DNA of 64,000 nucleotides from Prorocentrum cordatum (GCA_963575745.1 CAUYUJ010018727.1:261893-325892), one strand, 5' to 3'; counted from the stretch's first letter, positions 10,575-22,419 are shown. Numbers and translations are program-made. Notes: generated by a model not told the origin, from the sequence alone.

Positions 10575-11740
10575 CACCATTTCGGCGCACCCAGTACAGC
10601 GCTTCGTGGCCCCCATGGGGAGCTCCACCGAAGGCCCCAGTGGCTGTGACCACATGCGTCCCACGCCATCTGTTGCGGCGCTGCGTGGCTCCATAGGGAG
10701 CTCCACCGAGGGCCCCAGTGGCTGTGACCACATGTGTCCCGCGCCACCCAGTACAACTCTTCGTGGCCCCAAAGGGAGCCCGACCGAAGGCCCCAGTGGC
10801 TGTGACCATCTGCGTCCCGCGCCCCTAGGTAGCTCCACCGACGGCCCCAGTGGATGTGACCACATGCGTCCCGCGCCCCCCTGTACGTCGCTTCGGAGCC
10901 CCCATGGGGAGCTCCACCGAAGGCCCCAGTGGCGGTGACCATGTGTCCCGCGCCACCCAGTGCGGCGTTTTCGTGGCCCCATAGGGAGGTCCACCAAAGG
11001 CCCCAGTGGCTGCAACCACATGCGTCCCGCGCCTCCCAGAACGGCGTTTCGTGGCCTCATCTCAACCTCCGCCGACAGTCCAAGTGGCTGTGACCACATG
11101 CGTCCCGCGCCACCCACTACGGCGTTTGGTGGCCCCATACGGAGCTCCACCGAAGGCCGCAGTGGTTGTGTCTACATGTGTCCCGCACCACCCAGTACAG
11201 CGTTTCGTGGCCCCATAGGGAGCTTCACCGAAGGCTCCAGTGGCTGTGACCGCATGCGTCCTGCGCCACTCACTACGGCGTTTCGAAAGCCCCATACGGA
11301 GCTCCACCGAAGGCTTCAGTGGCTGTCACACGTGTGCGCGCCACCCATGGGGAGCTCCACCGAAGGCCCCAGTGGCTGTGATCACACGCGTCTCCCCTCG
11401 CCCACTTTGGCACACCCCTCGCGCGTTTCGTGGCCCCATGGGTACCTCCACCGAAGGCCCCAGTGGCGACGTTCGCATGCGTCCCCCCGTGCATGTTCGC
11501 ATACCCCTCACGCGCTGCGTGGCGCCATAGGGAACTCCACCGAAGGCCCCAGTGACGACGTTCGCAGGGCGGTCCCGCTCCATTTCGGCACACCCAATTT
11601 CACGTTTCGTGACCCCATATGAAGTGCACCGAAGGCCTCAATGGCTGCGCCCACATGCGTCCCCGCCCCATTTCGGCACACCCTGTGCACGCTGCGTGGC
11701 CCTATAAGGAGATCAACCGAAAGCGATACCCACAACGGCG
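10575..11740 (+). repeat. Tandem minisatellite, period about 78 bp
   Basis: About 14-15 diverged units. Each contains GTGGCCCCATAGGGAGCTCC, then ACCGAAGGCCCCAGTGGCTG, then TGACCACATGCGTCCCGCGC and a CACCC.GTACGGCGTTT tail. Lengths vary by a few bases per unit, so no frame is kept. The ORFs across it on both strands are repeat artefacts. Confidence 0.93.
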
Positions 11741-12150
11741 ATACCCACAACTGCATATTGTCGTGCCCTTTGCCATGATAAGTTGAACCTCGAACCCCAG
11801 GAGGAGTAGTCGAAGGAGATGCGGGAGGATGGGGGTTTGGAAGGGAGAATGAGAAAGATATGAAGGAGGGGGAGAGAAGGAAGGAGGATGCTGTGCTGAA
11901 GGGAGGAGGCACTTGATGATGAGGGGGGGAATTGGAGTTTGGAGTCAGAAACGGACGCACCAGCTCGGACAAAGGGGGAGGACGGATGAGGCGAGGAGGT
12001 AGTTATATTGATACATGCTATAGCCGTCGTTGAAACCCTTCGGGGAAAACGTAAGGAAGAGAATAATGAGGAGAAGAAGGAAAATGGAGGAGGAGGAGGA
12101 GGAGGAGGAGGAGGAGGACGAAGAAGAGTAGGAGCAGGAGAAGGGGAAGC
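11741..12150. other. No gene; purine-rich DNA with a GGA microsatellite
   Basis: GA-rich from 11800, with pure (GGA)n at 12079-12120 just before the next minisatellite block. Confidence 0.6.
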
Positions 12151-13025
12151 TCGTGGGAGCCTCTTGGTGCACTCTCGGAGCTTCCCGAGGGCTTCCCGAG
12201 GGTCTCTTGGAGGCCTCTGGGGAGCCTCCTTGGGCCTCTCGGGGTCCTTTGGGGGCTTCTTGGGGACTTTTTTGCTGTCTTAGGGCGTTCCTGGCCTGTC
12301 AGAAGCCGTCTTGGGGGCCTCTTGGGGTCCTCCCGGGGTGCTCCAGGGCCGTCTTGGAGGCCATCTTGGGTGTGTTGGAGGCCTCTTGGGCCGTCTTGGG
12401 GCCGTCTTGGGGCCCTCTTGGGGCCTTCTTGGGGCCTTCTTGGGCCATTCTGGTGCCATCTCGGAGTCCTCTTCGGCGATCTTGGGGCGATCTTTTGGGG
12501 CGTTTGGGCCGTCCCGTGCCGTCAGAAGGCCGGAAAGAAGCACATACCAAATTCTGTCAAACACCTAAGGACAATTAATGATTTTGGCCTCTTCGGGCCT
12601 TCTGGAGACCCTCTTGGAGGCTTCTTGGGCCGCCTTGGAGACCTCTTGGGGGCCTCTTGGACCGCCTTGGGCCATCTTGGAGCCATCTTTCGAAGTCTTG
12701 GTTCAGGAGCGAAACGAGGACGTACACGTACATGAATCCACGCTGGTTTCCAGAGTACGCATTGCCCGAATGTTCGTATCATTCGGCCAGTCTCGCGGAT
12801 CGAGGGGCCGTGTTCATGTACATAGCTGGGCGCGTACGTTCTTTGTGGGCTCCCTATTGGTGGCCTCCTGGCCCGTCTGACGCCGTCGGCGGGGCCGTCG
12901 GGGGCCTCTCTGGGCCGATTTGGGGCCCTCTTGGGGTGCTCCAGTGCCGTCTTGGAGGCCATCTTGGGCGTGTTGGAGGCCTCCGGGGCCGTCTTGGGGC
13001 CATCTTGGGACCGACATCGTTATTG
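12150..13025. repeat. GGCC/CTTGG minisatellite block 3
   Basis: Two arrays (12150-12710 and 12845-13020) of the 10-12 bp unit, separated by about 130 bp of less repetitive DNA. A recurring non-repeat landmark, AATGATTTTGGCCTCTTCGG, sits at 12576 and also in later blocks, so these are copies of a longer composite element. Confidence 0.85.
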
Positions 13026-13136
13026 TTCGAGGATGTCTCGTGCGAGACGCTCTTTCTTATCATAAGGCGTCTTGGGCTAGGGCCCCCAAGATCGCGATTA
13101 TTTGATGATGTCCCGACCGAGACCGTTCTTGGATTA

Positions 13137-13287
13137 CCAGCCTGGAACATATCCCTATCCCTATGTTTGACATCACCTCACCTCGATGCCGATCTTAAGG
13201 ATTCCCTTAGTTTTTGAGGGCCTATCCCTAAGTTTGTCCTCGCTTTTTGCTCGCCCATCTTAGGGATAGGGATACGTTCGAGGCTGG
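13137..13287. mobile_element. Fold-back element with 28-bp terminal inverted repeats
   Basis: The left end runs CCAGCCTGGAACATATCCCT then ATCCCTA. The right end, on the other strand, runs CCAGCCTCGAACGTATCCCT then ATCCCTA. The arms differ at two or three positions. The interior is AT-rich compared with the flanks and codes for nothing recognisable. Only this copy is seen in the window. Confidence 0.82.
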
Positions 13288-13330
13288 TTATTGGAGACGT
13301 TTATGGCGCAGCGGACGGACCATTCCGGGT

Positions 13331-15166
13331 GGCTGGCGCGTTGGTCCGGCGCCCCAGGGGGAGGTTTTTGTGTAAGAACCACAGCCAAAACAGTAGGATC
13401 TATCACGCCAGGCACCCCTGGGGCAAGACCACAGGGGGCGGCGGATCGAAGACGCCTACGGCGAATCACCGCCGCCCCCTGCCTTTTTGGAAGCGCCTAT
13501 GTGGCCGAACGTTGAGGCCAGACCTGCCAAGCTATCGGACCACGTGTTCCCCGAATCGGTTTGGAAAGCCTTCGGGGAACACGTGGGCATCTTGAAGGTC
13601 ATCTTGGCCGTCTTGGAGGCCTCTTGGGCAAGCTTTGGGCGATCTTTGGGGCTTTTTGGGCCGTCTCGGGCCAGCTTCGAGCCAACTTCGGCCATCTTGG
13701 TGGGTTCCTGGCACGTCTGAAGCCGTCGGAAGCCGTTTGGGGGGCCTCTATGGGCCGACTTGGGGCCCGCTTGGAATGCTCCAGGGCCGTCTTGGAGGCC
13801 ATCTTGGGCGTCTTGGAGGCCATCTTGGGCGTGTTGGAGGCCTCTTGGGCCCTCTTGGGGCCCTCTAGGGGCCATCTTGGAGGCCACTTGGGCCATCATG
13901 GGGCTCTCTTGGGGGCCTCTTGGGCGATCTTGGGGGCTTCTTGGGCCGTCTTGAGCCGTCGGAGAGCCGAAAAGGCGCAAATGCCAAAATCCTTCAAAAA
14001 CCAAGGAAAAATCAATGATTTTGGCCTCTTCGGACTCTCCTGGAGGACCTCTTGGAGGCCTCTTGGGCCGTCTGGGAGGCCTCTGGGGGGCCTCTTGGGC
14101 CGTCTTGGGCCGTCTTGGACTCTCTTGGGCCGTTTTGGAGGCCGTCTTGGACCATCTCGGGCGGACTTGGAGGCCATCTTGGGCCATCTTCGCGATTTTT
14201 GAGGATGTCCCGAGCGAAACGGCCGTTTTTGGGCATTGACAGACGGATTTTGGGAAATGCGCGGGTGGCCGGCGGGACGGGCCGAAGCCCACTGGGGAGT
14301 TCTTTTAGAAAAAGAACCAAAACCAAAACCTGAATCGTCCAGCACGCCGTGCACCCCTGCAAGCAGGGGGCGGCGGATCGAAGACGCCTACGGCGAATCA
14401 CCGCCGCCCCCTGCCTTTTTGGAAGCGCCTATGTGGCCGAACGTTGAGGCCAGACCTGCCAAGCTATCGGACCACGTGTTCCCCGAATCGGTTTGGAAAG
14501 CCTTCGGGGAACACGTGGGCATCTTGAAGGTCATCTTGGCCGTCTTGGAGGCCTCTTGGGCAAGCTTTGGGCGATCTTTGGGGCTTTTTGGGCCGTCTCG
14601 GGCCAGCTTCGAGCCAACTTCGGCCATCTTGGTGGGTTCCTGGCACGTCTGAAGCCGTCGGAAGCCGTTTGGGGGGCCTCTATGGGCCAACGGGGGACCC
14701 TCTTGGGGCGCTCCAGGGCCGTCTTGGAGGCCATCTTGGGCGTCTTGGAGGCCATCTTGGGCGTGTTGGAGGCCTCTTGGGCCGTCTTGGGGCCCTCTAG
14801 GGGCCATCTTGGAGGCCACTTGGGCCATCAGGGGGCTCTCTTGGGGGCCTCTTGGGCGATCTTGGGGGCTTCTTGGGCCGTCTTGAGCCGTCGGAGAGCC
14901 GAAAAGGCGCAAATGCCAAAATCCTTCAAAAACCAAGGGAAAATCAATGATTTTGGCCTCTTCGGACTCTCCTGGAGGACCTCTTGGAGGCCTCTTGGGC
15001 CGTCTGGGAGGCCTCTGGGGGGCCTCTTGGGCCGTCTTGGGCCGTCTGGGACTCTCTTGGGCCGTCTTGGAGGCCGTCTTGGACCATCTCGGGCGGACTT
15101 GGAGGCCATCTTGGGCCATCTTCGCGATTGTTTGAGGATGTCCCGAGCGAAACGGCCGTTTTTGGA
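13331..15166 (+). repeat. Tandem segmental duplication, period 932 bp
   Basis: Two direct copies: 13434-14236 and 14366-15166, each preceded by a GGCGGCGGATCGAAGACGCC module (13331-13433 and 14262-14365, the first more diverged). Within the bodies, identical landmarks are exactly 932 bp apart over about 780 bp, with scattered substitutions and a 1-nt insertion at about 15129. The bodies are mostly GGCC/CTTGG minisatellite. ORFs of 200-300 codons appear twice because the DNA is duplicated. Confidence 0.93.
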
Positions 15167-15369
15167 GGTTGTTTTGCGGTCGTTGAGCACGTTTGGGGAA
15201 ATTCCGGGTGGCCGGCGGGTTCTGCCGAAGCCCACTCGGAAGTTCTTTACCTAACAGCGAAGACTGATAGGTTTCTAGTGGTCTCAAAAGAGCTCACAGA
15301 TCACTCCACAGGGGGGTCCGGGCAGGTGTTGGGGAGTTGCCGGGCGGCAGGGTGCCGGGCTCGTTTTTC

Positions 15370-15900
15370 ACCAACAGTCACACATTTCGTGCTCTTCGAC
15401 TTCCCAGAACTCCATTCCCAGGCCACATTCTGAATACCCGGATGCAACAGTCACACACTTCGTGCTCTTCGACATTGTCCCAACAGTCGTGCCACATCCC
15501 AGAACGCCATTCCCGGGCCACATTTAGAATAACCAGATGCAACAGTCACACACTTCGTGCTCTTCGACATCCCAGAACGCCATTCCCGGGCCACATTCTG
15601 GAGGACCGGATGCAACAGTCACACACTTCGTGCTCTTCGAGTTCTCAGAACTCCATTCCCGGGCCACATTTTGGATGCCCGGAGCCAACTGTAGGCCACT
15701 TCGTGCTCTTCGAGTTCCCAGAACTCCATTCCCGGGCCACATTTTGAATGCCCGGAGCCAACTGTAGGCCACTTCGTGCTCTTCGAGTTCCCAGAACTCC
15801 ATTCCCGGGCCACATTTTGAATGCCCGTAGCCAACTGTAGGCAACTTCGTGCTCTTCGACTTCCCAGAACTCCCATTCCTGGGCCACATTTTCAGCAGGG
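15370..15900 (+). repeat. Tandem minisatellite, period about 73 bp
   Basis: Seven units, each with ACTTCGTGCTCTTCGA, then CAGAACTCCATTCCCGGGCC, then ACATTTTGAATGCCCGGAGC and CAACTGTAGGCC. The last three units are nearly identical, the first is diverged, and the second carries an extra 30 bp or so. Several frames stay open across it. Confidence 0.93.
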
Positions 15901-15904
15901 GCAA

Positions 15905-16675
15905 GAGCACGACGAGGAGGAGGACGAGCAAGACCAGGAGGACGAGGACGAGCAGGAGCAGGACGAGGAGCAGGAGGAGCAGGAGGAAGAAGGACGAGCA
16001 GGAGGAGGAGGAGGACGAGCAGGAGGAGGAGGACGGCCAGGAGGAGGAGGACGACCAGGAAGAGGAGGAGGAGGAGGAAGGGGGAGGGGGAGGAGTACCA
16101 GGAGGAGGAGGAGGAGGAGGAGGAGGAGGAGGAGGAGGAGGAGGAGGAGGAGGAGAGGAGGAGGAGGAGGAGGAGGAGGACGAGGACGAGGAGGAGGAGG
16201 AGGAGGGGGGGGGAGAGTACCAGGAGGAGGAGAACGAGGACCACCAGGAGGAGGAGGAGGAGGAGGAGGAGGAGGAGGAGAGAACACCAGGAGGAGGAGG
16301 ACGAGCAAGACGAGGAGGACGAGAACGAGGACGACCAGGAAGAGGAGGAGGAGGAGGAGGAGGGGAGGGGGAGGACTACCAGGAGGAGGAGGAGGAGGAG
16401 GAGGAGGAGGAGGAGGAGGAGGAGGAGGACGAGGAGGAGGAGGAGGAGGACGAGGAGGAGGAGGTGGGGGGAGAGCACCAGGAGGAGGAGAACGAGGACC
16501 ACCAGGAGGAGGAGGAGGAGGAGGAGGAGGAGGAGGAGGAGGAGGAGGAGGAGGAGAGAGCACCAGGAGGAGGAGGACGAGCAAGACGAGGAGGACGAGA
16601 ACGAGGACGAGCAGGAGGAAGAGGAGGAGGAGGAGGAGCAGGAGAAAGAGGAGGAGGAGGAGGCAGGCTGAGGCT
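15905..16675 (+). repeat. GGA/GAC-rich microsatellite, about 770 bp
   Basis: Almost uninterrupted GAGGAG/GACGAG trinucleotides with internal segmental repeats (ACCAGGAGGAGGAGAACGAG near 16220 and 16480). All six frames are largely open and give poly-Glu, poly-Gly, poly-Arg, poly-Pro and poly-Leu peptides that are not called. Confidence 0.97.
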
Positions 16676-16834
16676 GAGGCTGTGACTGCGACTGCCGTTG
16701 CCGCTGCGACTGTCATCGCGAATGCGACTACGACTGCGAGAACAGCAGAATTCGACAACTGGATTTTCATCTGAATCTTAAGGGGAATGCTTTCAGATAT
16801 GCTTCTACACATCGCTGTTAGGTTGCTTTGCCGG

Positions 16835-18920
16835 GATAATTTGGAAAAAGAACCAAAACCAAAACCTGAAACATCCAGCACGCCGTGCACCCCTGCAAGC
16901 AGGGGGCGGCGGATCGAAGACGCCTACGGCGAATCACCGCCGCCCCCTGCCTTTTTGGAAACGCCGATGTGGCCGAAAGTTGGACTAGAGCTTGGCCAAG
17001 CTATCGGACCATGAGTTCCCCGAGTCGGTTTGGAAAGCTTTCGGGGAACACATGGGAGAGAATGATTATGAACAGGAAGAGGAAGAGGAAGAAATAGAGT
17101 AGGAGGATGAGGGTTGTTAGGAGTCTCTTGGGGCACCCTTGGGGTCTGTTGGGGGCTTCTTGGGGGCCTCTTCGAGGCCTCTTGGAGGCATCTTGGGGGC
17201 CTCCTTGGGCCTCTTGGGGGCCTTTGGGGGCTTCCTGGGGGTCTCTTTGGCCGTCTTAGGGCGTTCCTGGTCCGTCTGACGCCGTCTGGAGCCGTCTTGG
17301 GGGCCTCTCTGGGCCGTCTTGGGGCCCTCTTGGGGCGCTTCAGGGCCGTCTTGGAGGCCATGTTGGGCGTCTTGGAGGCCTCTTGGGCCGTCTTGGGGCG
17401 CTCTTGGGGCCGTCTTGGGGGGCCCTTGGGCCGTCATAGGGCCTTCTTGGAGGCCTCTTGGGCGATCTTGGGGGCCTCTTGGGCCGTCGGAAGGCCGAAA
17501 AGAAGAAAACGCAAAAAACCTTCAAAAACCTAAGGAAAACCAATGATTTTGGCCTCTTCGGGCTCTCCTGGAGAACGTCTTGGAGGCCTCTTGGGCCATC
17601 TTGGAGGCATCTTGGGGCCATCTTGGCCGTCTTGGAGGGCATCTTGGGCCGTCTTGGAGGCATCTTGGAGCCATCTTACCCGTCTTGGAGGCCATCTTGG
17701 CCGTCTGGGAGGCATCTTGGAGGCCATCTTGGGCCATCTTGGCCGTCTTGGAGGCCATCTTGGGCCAAGTTGGGGCAGGAAATTGGGGAATTGAGCTCCT
17801 GGGCATCCTTTCCGGGTGGCCGGCGGGACGGGCCGAAGCCCACTGGGGAGTCCGCCGCCCCCTGCTTGCAGGGGTGCACGGCGTGCTGGATGAGCTGTCA
17901 GGTTTGGTTTTGGTTCTTTTTCTAAAAGAACTCCCCAGTGGGCTTCGGCCCGTCCCGCCGGCCACCCGGAAAGGATGCCCAGGAGCTCAATTCCCCAATT
18001 TCCTGCCCCAGACGGTTCCAAGATGGCCTCCAAGATGCCTCTAAGACGGCCAGGATGGTCTCTAAGACGGCTAAGATGGCTCCAAGATGCCTCCAAGACG
18101 GCCCAAGATGCCCTCCAAGACGGCCAAGATGGCCCCAAGATGCCTCCAAGATGGCCCAAGAGGCCTCCAAGACGTTCTCCAGGAGAGCCCGAAGAGGCCA
18201 AAATCATTGGTTTTCCTTAGGTTTTTGAAGGTTTTTTGCGTTTTCTTCTTTTCGGCCTTCCGACGGCCCAAGAGGCCCCCAAGATCGCCCAAGAGGCCTC
18301 CAAGAAGGCCCTATGACGGCCCAAGGGCCCCCCAAGACGGCCCCAAGAGCGCCCCAAGACGGCCCAAGAGGCCTCCAAGACGCCCAACATGGCCTCCAAG
18401 ACGGCCCTGAAGCGCCCCAAGAGGGCCCCAAGACGGCCCAGAGAGGCCCCCAAGACGGCTCCAGACGGCGTCAGACGGACCAGGAACGCCCTAAGACGGC
18501 CAAAGAGACCCCCAGGAAGCCCCCAAAGGCCCCCAAGAGGCCCAAGGAGGCCCCCAAGATGCCTCCAAGAGGCCTCGAAGAGGCCCCCAAGAAGCCCCCA
18601 ACAGACCCCAAGGGTGCCCCAAGAGACTCCTAACAACCCTCATCCTCCTACTCTATTTCTTCCTCTTCCTCTTCCTGTTCATAATCATTCTCTCCCATGT
18701 GTTCCCCGAAAGCTTTCCAAACCGACTCGGGGAACTCATGGTCCGATAGCTTGGCCAAGCTCTAGTCCAACTTTCGGCCACATCGGCGTTTCCAAAAAGG
18801 CAGGGGGCGGCGGTGATTCGCCGTAGGCGTCTTCGATTCTTTTAGAAAAAGAACCAAAACCAAAACCTAACAGCTCATCCAGCACGCCGTGCACCCCTGC
18901 AAGCAGGGGGCGGCGGATCT
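16835..18920. repeat. Large inverted duplication, arms about 1 kb
   Basis: The left arm (16914-17851) and right arm (17931-18836) are reverse complements. Through most of the arms paired coordinates sum to 35750; near the centre the sum shifts to 35782 because the left arm is 32 bp longer. The loop (17852-17930) is the module with CGCCCCCTGCTTGCAGGGGT and TGGTTTTGGTTCTTTTTC. The same module also lies, in the opposite orientation, outside both arms (16835-16913 and 18837-18920). The arms contain minisatellite plus GAACAGGAAGAGGAAGAGG. Identical ORFs of 60-145 codons on opposite strands are this one sequence counted twice. Confidence 0.95.
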
Positions 18921-18999
18921 AGTAGCATTCGGCCCATCCCGCCACCGTGCCTGGGTTGTAGGTCAGGGGCCTCCTGGATACCTGTGAGGATCTCTTGGG

Positions 19000-19445
19000 A
19001 GACCTCTCCGACGCCTCTTACAAGCAGTCTTTGGGGTGTCCGGGGTGTCTCGAGGCCTGATTTGGGCTTCCCTGGGCCTGATTTGGGCTTCTCGGGGCCT
19101 CTTGGGGGCCTCTTGGTGCTATTGAGAGCCCCTCGGGGGCTTGTGGGGGCATCTTGGGGCCATCTTGGGGCGGAGGGCTCGGAATGTCGGTTCGTGTTCC
19201 CCACCCTGGGCTCCTTCTGGGGCCGTCTCGGGGGCCCCTCGGCTCTAGGGGGCTCTTGGGTCGTTGTTTGGTGACCTTGGGCGCCTCTTGGGCCGTCCTT
19301 GGACGCTCTGAAGACAGAAAAAACGGCAACGCGAGAACAAATGCAAGAACCAACGGATTTTGCACATCCTGGCCTCCTGGGCCGCCTTCCAGGGCCTCCA
19401 GGACGGCCCAAGAGGCGCCCAGGAGGGCTCCAGGATTGCCCCCGT
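19000..19445. repeat. GGCC/CTTGG minisatellite block 4
   Basis: More diverged array (CTTGGGGGCCTCTTGG and relatives) after the inverted duplication. Confidence 0.75.
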
Positions 19446-21002
19446 GGCTATCTGACACCATGTTGGATATGCACGGCCCGAACAGCGCGTGCTTGTCGGG
19501 GGTGGACAGACCTCCTACCCTGACACGTCGATTCAGGAATTGGCCGTTTTCGGTTCGCGAAAGGGCGTCGCGGCCGTCATTTTTGCGGGTCCAGGTCCGC
19601 CGGTTTCGGTCCCAGGCCGATTTCATTAAAGGGAGGTTTACTAAAGGGAGGTTTGTCCACCGCCGATCTTGAATTCTCGAAAAGTCACGCGGGGTCCCCC
19701 CCAGGAGCGCCCGAAACTCTGGCCTGCGGGCCCTTAAAAGGACACGTGCAGAATTCAATGCGGAGAACTCGACGGGACCTGCGGACTGCACCTGGGACCT
19801 GGGACCTGCGGACCTGGGCACGGTGGCGGATATGAGTTCGACGGAGGAGCGGTTGGTGGCAGGACGGAGGGTGGAGGATGGGATGGGGGAGGAAAAGACA
19901 CGAAGGAGGCGGGAGAGAAGAGGGATGAGGATGGAGATGGGAGGATGGAGTAGGAAAAGGCAAACAAAGTACGAGACCCATCTGAGATGGGAGGGGGGAG
20001 TGGGAGGGAGAATGAGAGGTAGTGGAGATGTGCAATACCTAATTTGTATAGTTGATTCCTTGTTGATGCTCTTCCGTATTGAGTTTCGTTGAGTAGTGTT
20101 TGCCTCTCCTTCAGAAGAGGGGGAAACGTGATGGGGGGAGGACATCCAGTTCGAACCTGCGTGGGTAATTGGGTTGGTTCTTGAACCTGTGAAGTTCTCA
20201 CAGAGGGTCGTATGCATCTGTGGCGCATCTGTTTAAAGCCTTGAAGTGATGTAACCAGGTTCGGGGAACCACTTGGACAAACAACCAGATACCAGTCTGA
20301 TGAGCTACTGAGTAGATGATGCTAATGTTTGAGACGTTTCGGAATGGATTTTGCAAGGCTTTGATAATACTATGAGAGGAGCCTGGCCGGGTTATGACAC
20401 GCCTCGGGCCAGGTTCTGAGCCGCATTCGGGTGTCTTCTGGGCCGTTCGTGGTCTCAATTTGGGCCGCTTTCGGGTGCATTCTGAGTAGTTCTTGGGTGC
20501 ATCGTGAGCCGCTCCAGTGTGAATTATATTCCACTTTTGGGTGCAGTCCAAGCCGCTGGTGGATACGAGCCCTTTCAATTGCCCGAATCAATCAAGCAAC
20601 AATGATCCTATGATCACCACGGGTGCGAACGCTGGCACGAGATTGTTGATGAATCTGTGAGGAAAGGGCACGATCGAATGTTGGGATTGAAGCGCGGCTA
20701 ACGAATGCACCGCAAGCAGCTCCGCGCAGAGCCAGAGAATCATCCAGATGAAGCTCTGGACGACGCCGCATACGATTTCGACTGCAGTCCGTTGGACGAA
20801 GAGGTTCATGGCGCCAGGGCTTCCCTCGCTCGCAAAAAAAGCATGGCTGCTGGCATCGGCACCAAGTCTATCGACTTTGAGGCCCCGAGGGAGGGTCCTC
20901 TGGAAGATCTCGATGAAGTGCTCCGCCGTCCTCGAGCCCTACGGAGCCTCTGCGAGGCCACCTTCGGCCGTCTTGGAGCGAAACTGGAACGTCGTGGCAC
21001 CT
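19446..21002. other. No gene that can be supported
   Basis: A short direct repeat, TAAAGGGAGGTTTACTAAAG, is at about 19627. GA-rich DNA lies at 19830-20010 and degenerate GGGTGCATTCTGAG-like words at 20400-20540. An open stretch of about 100 codons at 20705-21000 is readable in three frames and matches nothing recognised. Confidence 0.45.
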
Positions 21003-21161
21003 TTAAGTCGGGCCTGTCCCTCTGCAGGGCGGATATAAAAAGATAGTCAAAACATAGTCTGAGGACCATGTTTTGACTATATTTGGCCATTTTTGAAATT
21101 TTGCTTTGCATATTTCATTTGTCGCCCAAAATTTCCCTGTAGGGGGACAGGACCGACCTAA
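21003..21161. mobile_element. MITE-like element, family C copy 1
   Basis: TIR element: left TTAAGTCGGGCCTGTCCCTC, right GTAGGGGGACAGGACCGACC. The interior is AT-rich and contains its own small palindrome (CAAAACATAGTC / GACTATATTT). The low-GC core stands out in GC-rich DNA. Confidence 0.88.
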
Positions 21162-22130
21162 TGGCACCTTTCTTGGGCTGACTCCCGGAGCGCCCTGCGT
21201 CTCCTGCCGGAGAGCCCCTTGGGAGCCCCTTGGGAGCCCCGAGGCCACGCCCAGAGGTACAACAATCGTCTTTGGGCGCGAGACGTGTGAGCGGTGAGAT
21301 GCGAAGAGGAGAGGCAGGGATGGGAGGAGGGAGCGGAGGAAGGAAGGAAGGAAGGATTGACTGGCGCGGACGGCAACGGAAGGGACGGGAGGAGGGAGGA
21401 GGGGGAGGAGGAAGGAATGAACGCGGGGCGTTGGCTCTTCAAAACGAGGACCCAACACCACAGGATGGCTGGGAAACGACGGTCTCTGGCCCAGAGTTTC
21501 CGACTTCCTCAAGGAACTCGTCGCCCTGGGACCCCCAGGAGCCGCCCCGCTCGTTCGAACTAGACATACTCTCTGGAGTTCCTGCCAGAGATTTGCGCAC
21601 ATCTCTGGCCGCTCTGGCTGGCGAATCCTATGTCTTTTTCCTCTGGGGGCGCGATCTTTGTAGCAGGGTGAGCATTGCGAAGTATGGGTGGCCAAAGCAG
21701 GTGAACGTGTCTACAGAGGGCGCGCGGGATGCTCGTATGTGGTCAATTTGAGTGTTGAGCCGGTGATCGACACTTTGATTGCTGCTCCTCTCCCTCTGGT
21801 TTACTGTGACGTGTTCAGCTGCACATGCACGGTGGCATTCGACTGCTCTCGCGTTTGTCGCAGGGCACCAGTGCCGTTTTTATTCACAACGTCGACCGCC
21901 GGAGATCTCGACCGCGTCCCAGGAGCCGGTTTTTCATGACGAGTCGTTCTTGGACGGTCACTATGGGCCCGTGGAGGGCCCCCGGGGGCAGAAGAAGATC
22001 CAGAGCCGGCCGTCGTGTTTTTTTCTCGACGCGGGGGGTCTGGAAATTCCTCTACTGGCACACGTGCGCGCAGGTGTCCAGTGATAGTTCCATGACGCGA
22101 TCCCAGGTCAGAAGGAAGACGAGGAGGTCG
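21162..22130. other. No recognisable gene
   Basis: GA-rich patches lie at 21290-21420. CTTCAAAACGAGGACCCAAC (21438) also appears, inverted and slightly changed, at 10485-10505, so part of this is a dispersed repeat. ORFs are short and overlap in several frames. Confidence 0.5.
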
Positions 22131-22270
22131 AAGAGGAGGAGGAGGAGGAGGAGGATGAGGAGGGGGAGGAGGAGGGGGAGGGGGAGGGAGGAGGAGGAGG
22201 AGGAGGAGGAGGAGGAGGAGGAGGAGGAGGAGGGAGGAGGGAGGAGGAGGAGGAGAGGAGGGGGAGGCAA
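22130..22270 (+). repeat. GGA microsatellite
   Basis: (GGA)n with GGGGAGG interruptions. Confidence 0.95.
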
Positions 22271-22419
22271 GGAGGGCAAGCTAGGTGCGCTCGCGTCATA
22301 TCTGACGTCCTACCCCTCCCTCCCATCCCTTACCATGGCGCTGATTTTCTCTATCCGCGGACGCGTGTCGTAGCGGACCTGTGGCTCCGCGCGCGCGTGC
22401 GTAGTGGGTGGTGGTGCGC

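Noticed and set aside
10600-11740. Possible CRISPR-like array (period about 78 bp)
   Set aside because: Units vary along their whole length, with no constant repeat separated by unique spacers, and the host is a eukaryote. It is a minisatellite.
13149-13275. Interstitial telomere repeat (CCCTATCCCTA)
   Set aside because: Only two units on each side, arranged as an inverted repeat; better explained as the ends of a fold-back element.
12153-15287. Repeated Gly/Leu/Trp-rich and Pro/Lys/Arg-rich ORFs
   Set aside because: Products of the GGCC/CTTGG minisatellite, duplicated in tandem; the same words are read on both strands and in shifting frames.
15821-16890. Glu-, Gly-, Arg- or Pro-rich ORFs of 280-330 codons
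   Set aside because: All frames of the GGA/GAC array are open; not evidence of a protein.
20140-20190. tRNA-like T-loop GTTCGAACC
   Set aside because: No A-box, acceptor pairing or anticodon stem could be placed on either strand.
20705-21000. Possible 96-113 codon gene
   Set aside because: Three frames are open over the same stretch, none shows a domain, and the last part overlaps the start of a family C element.
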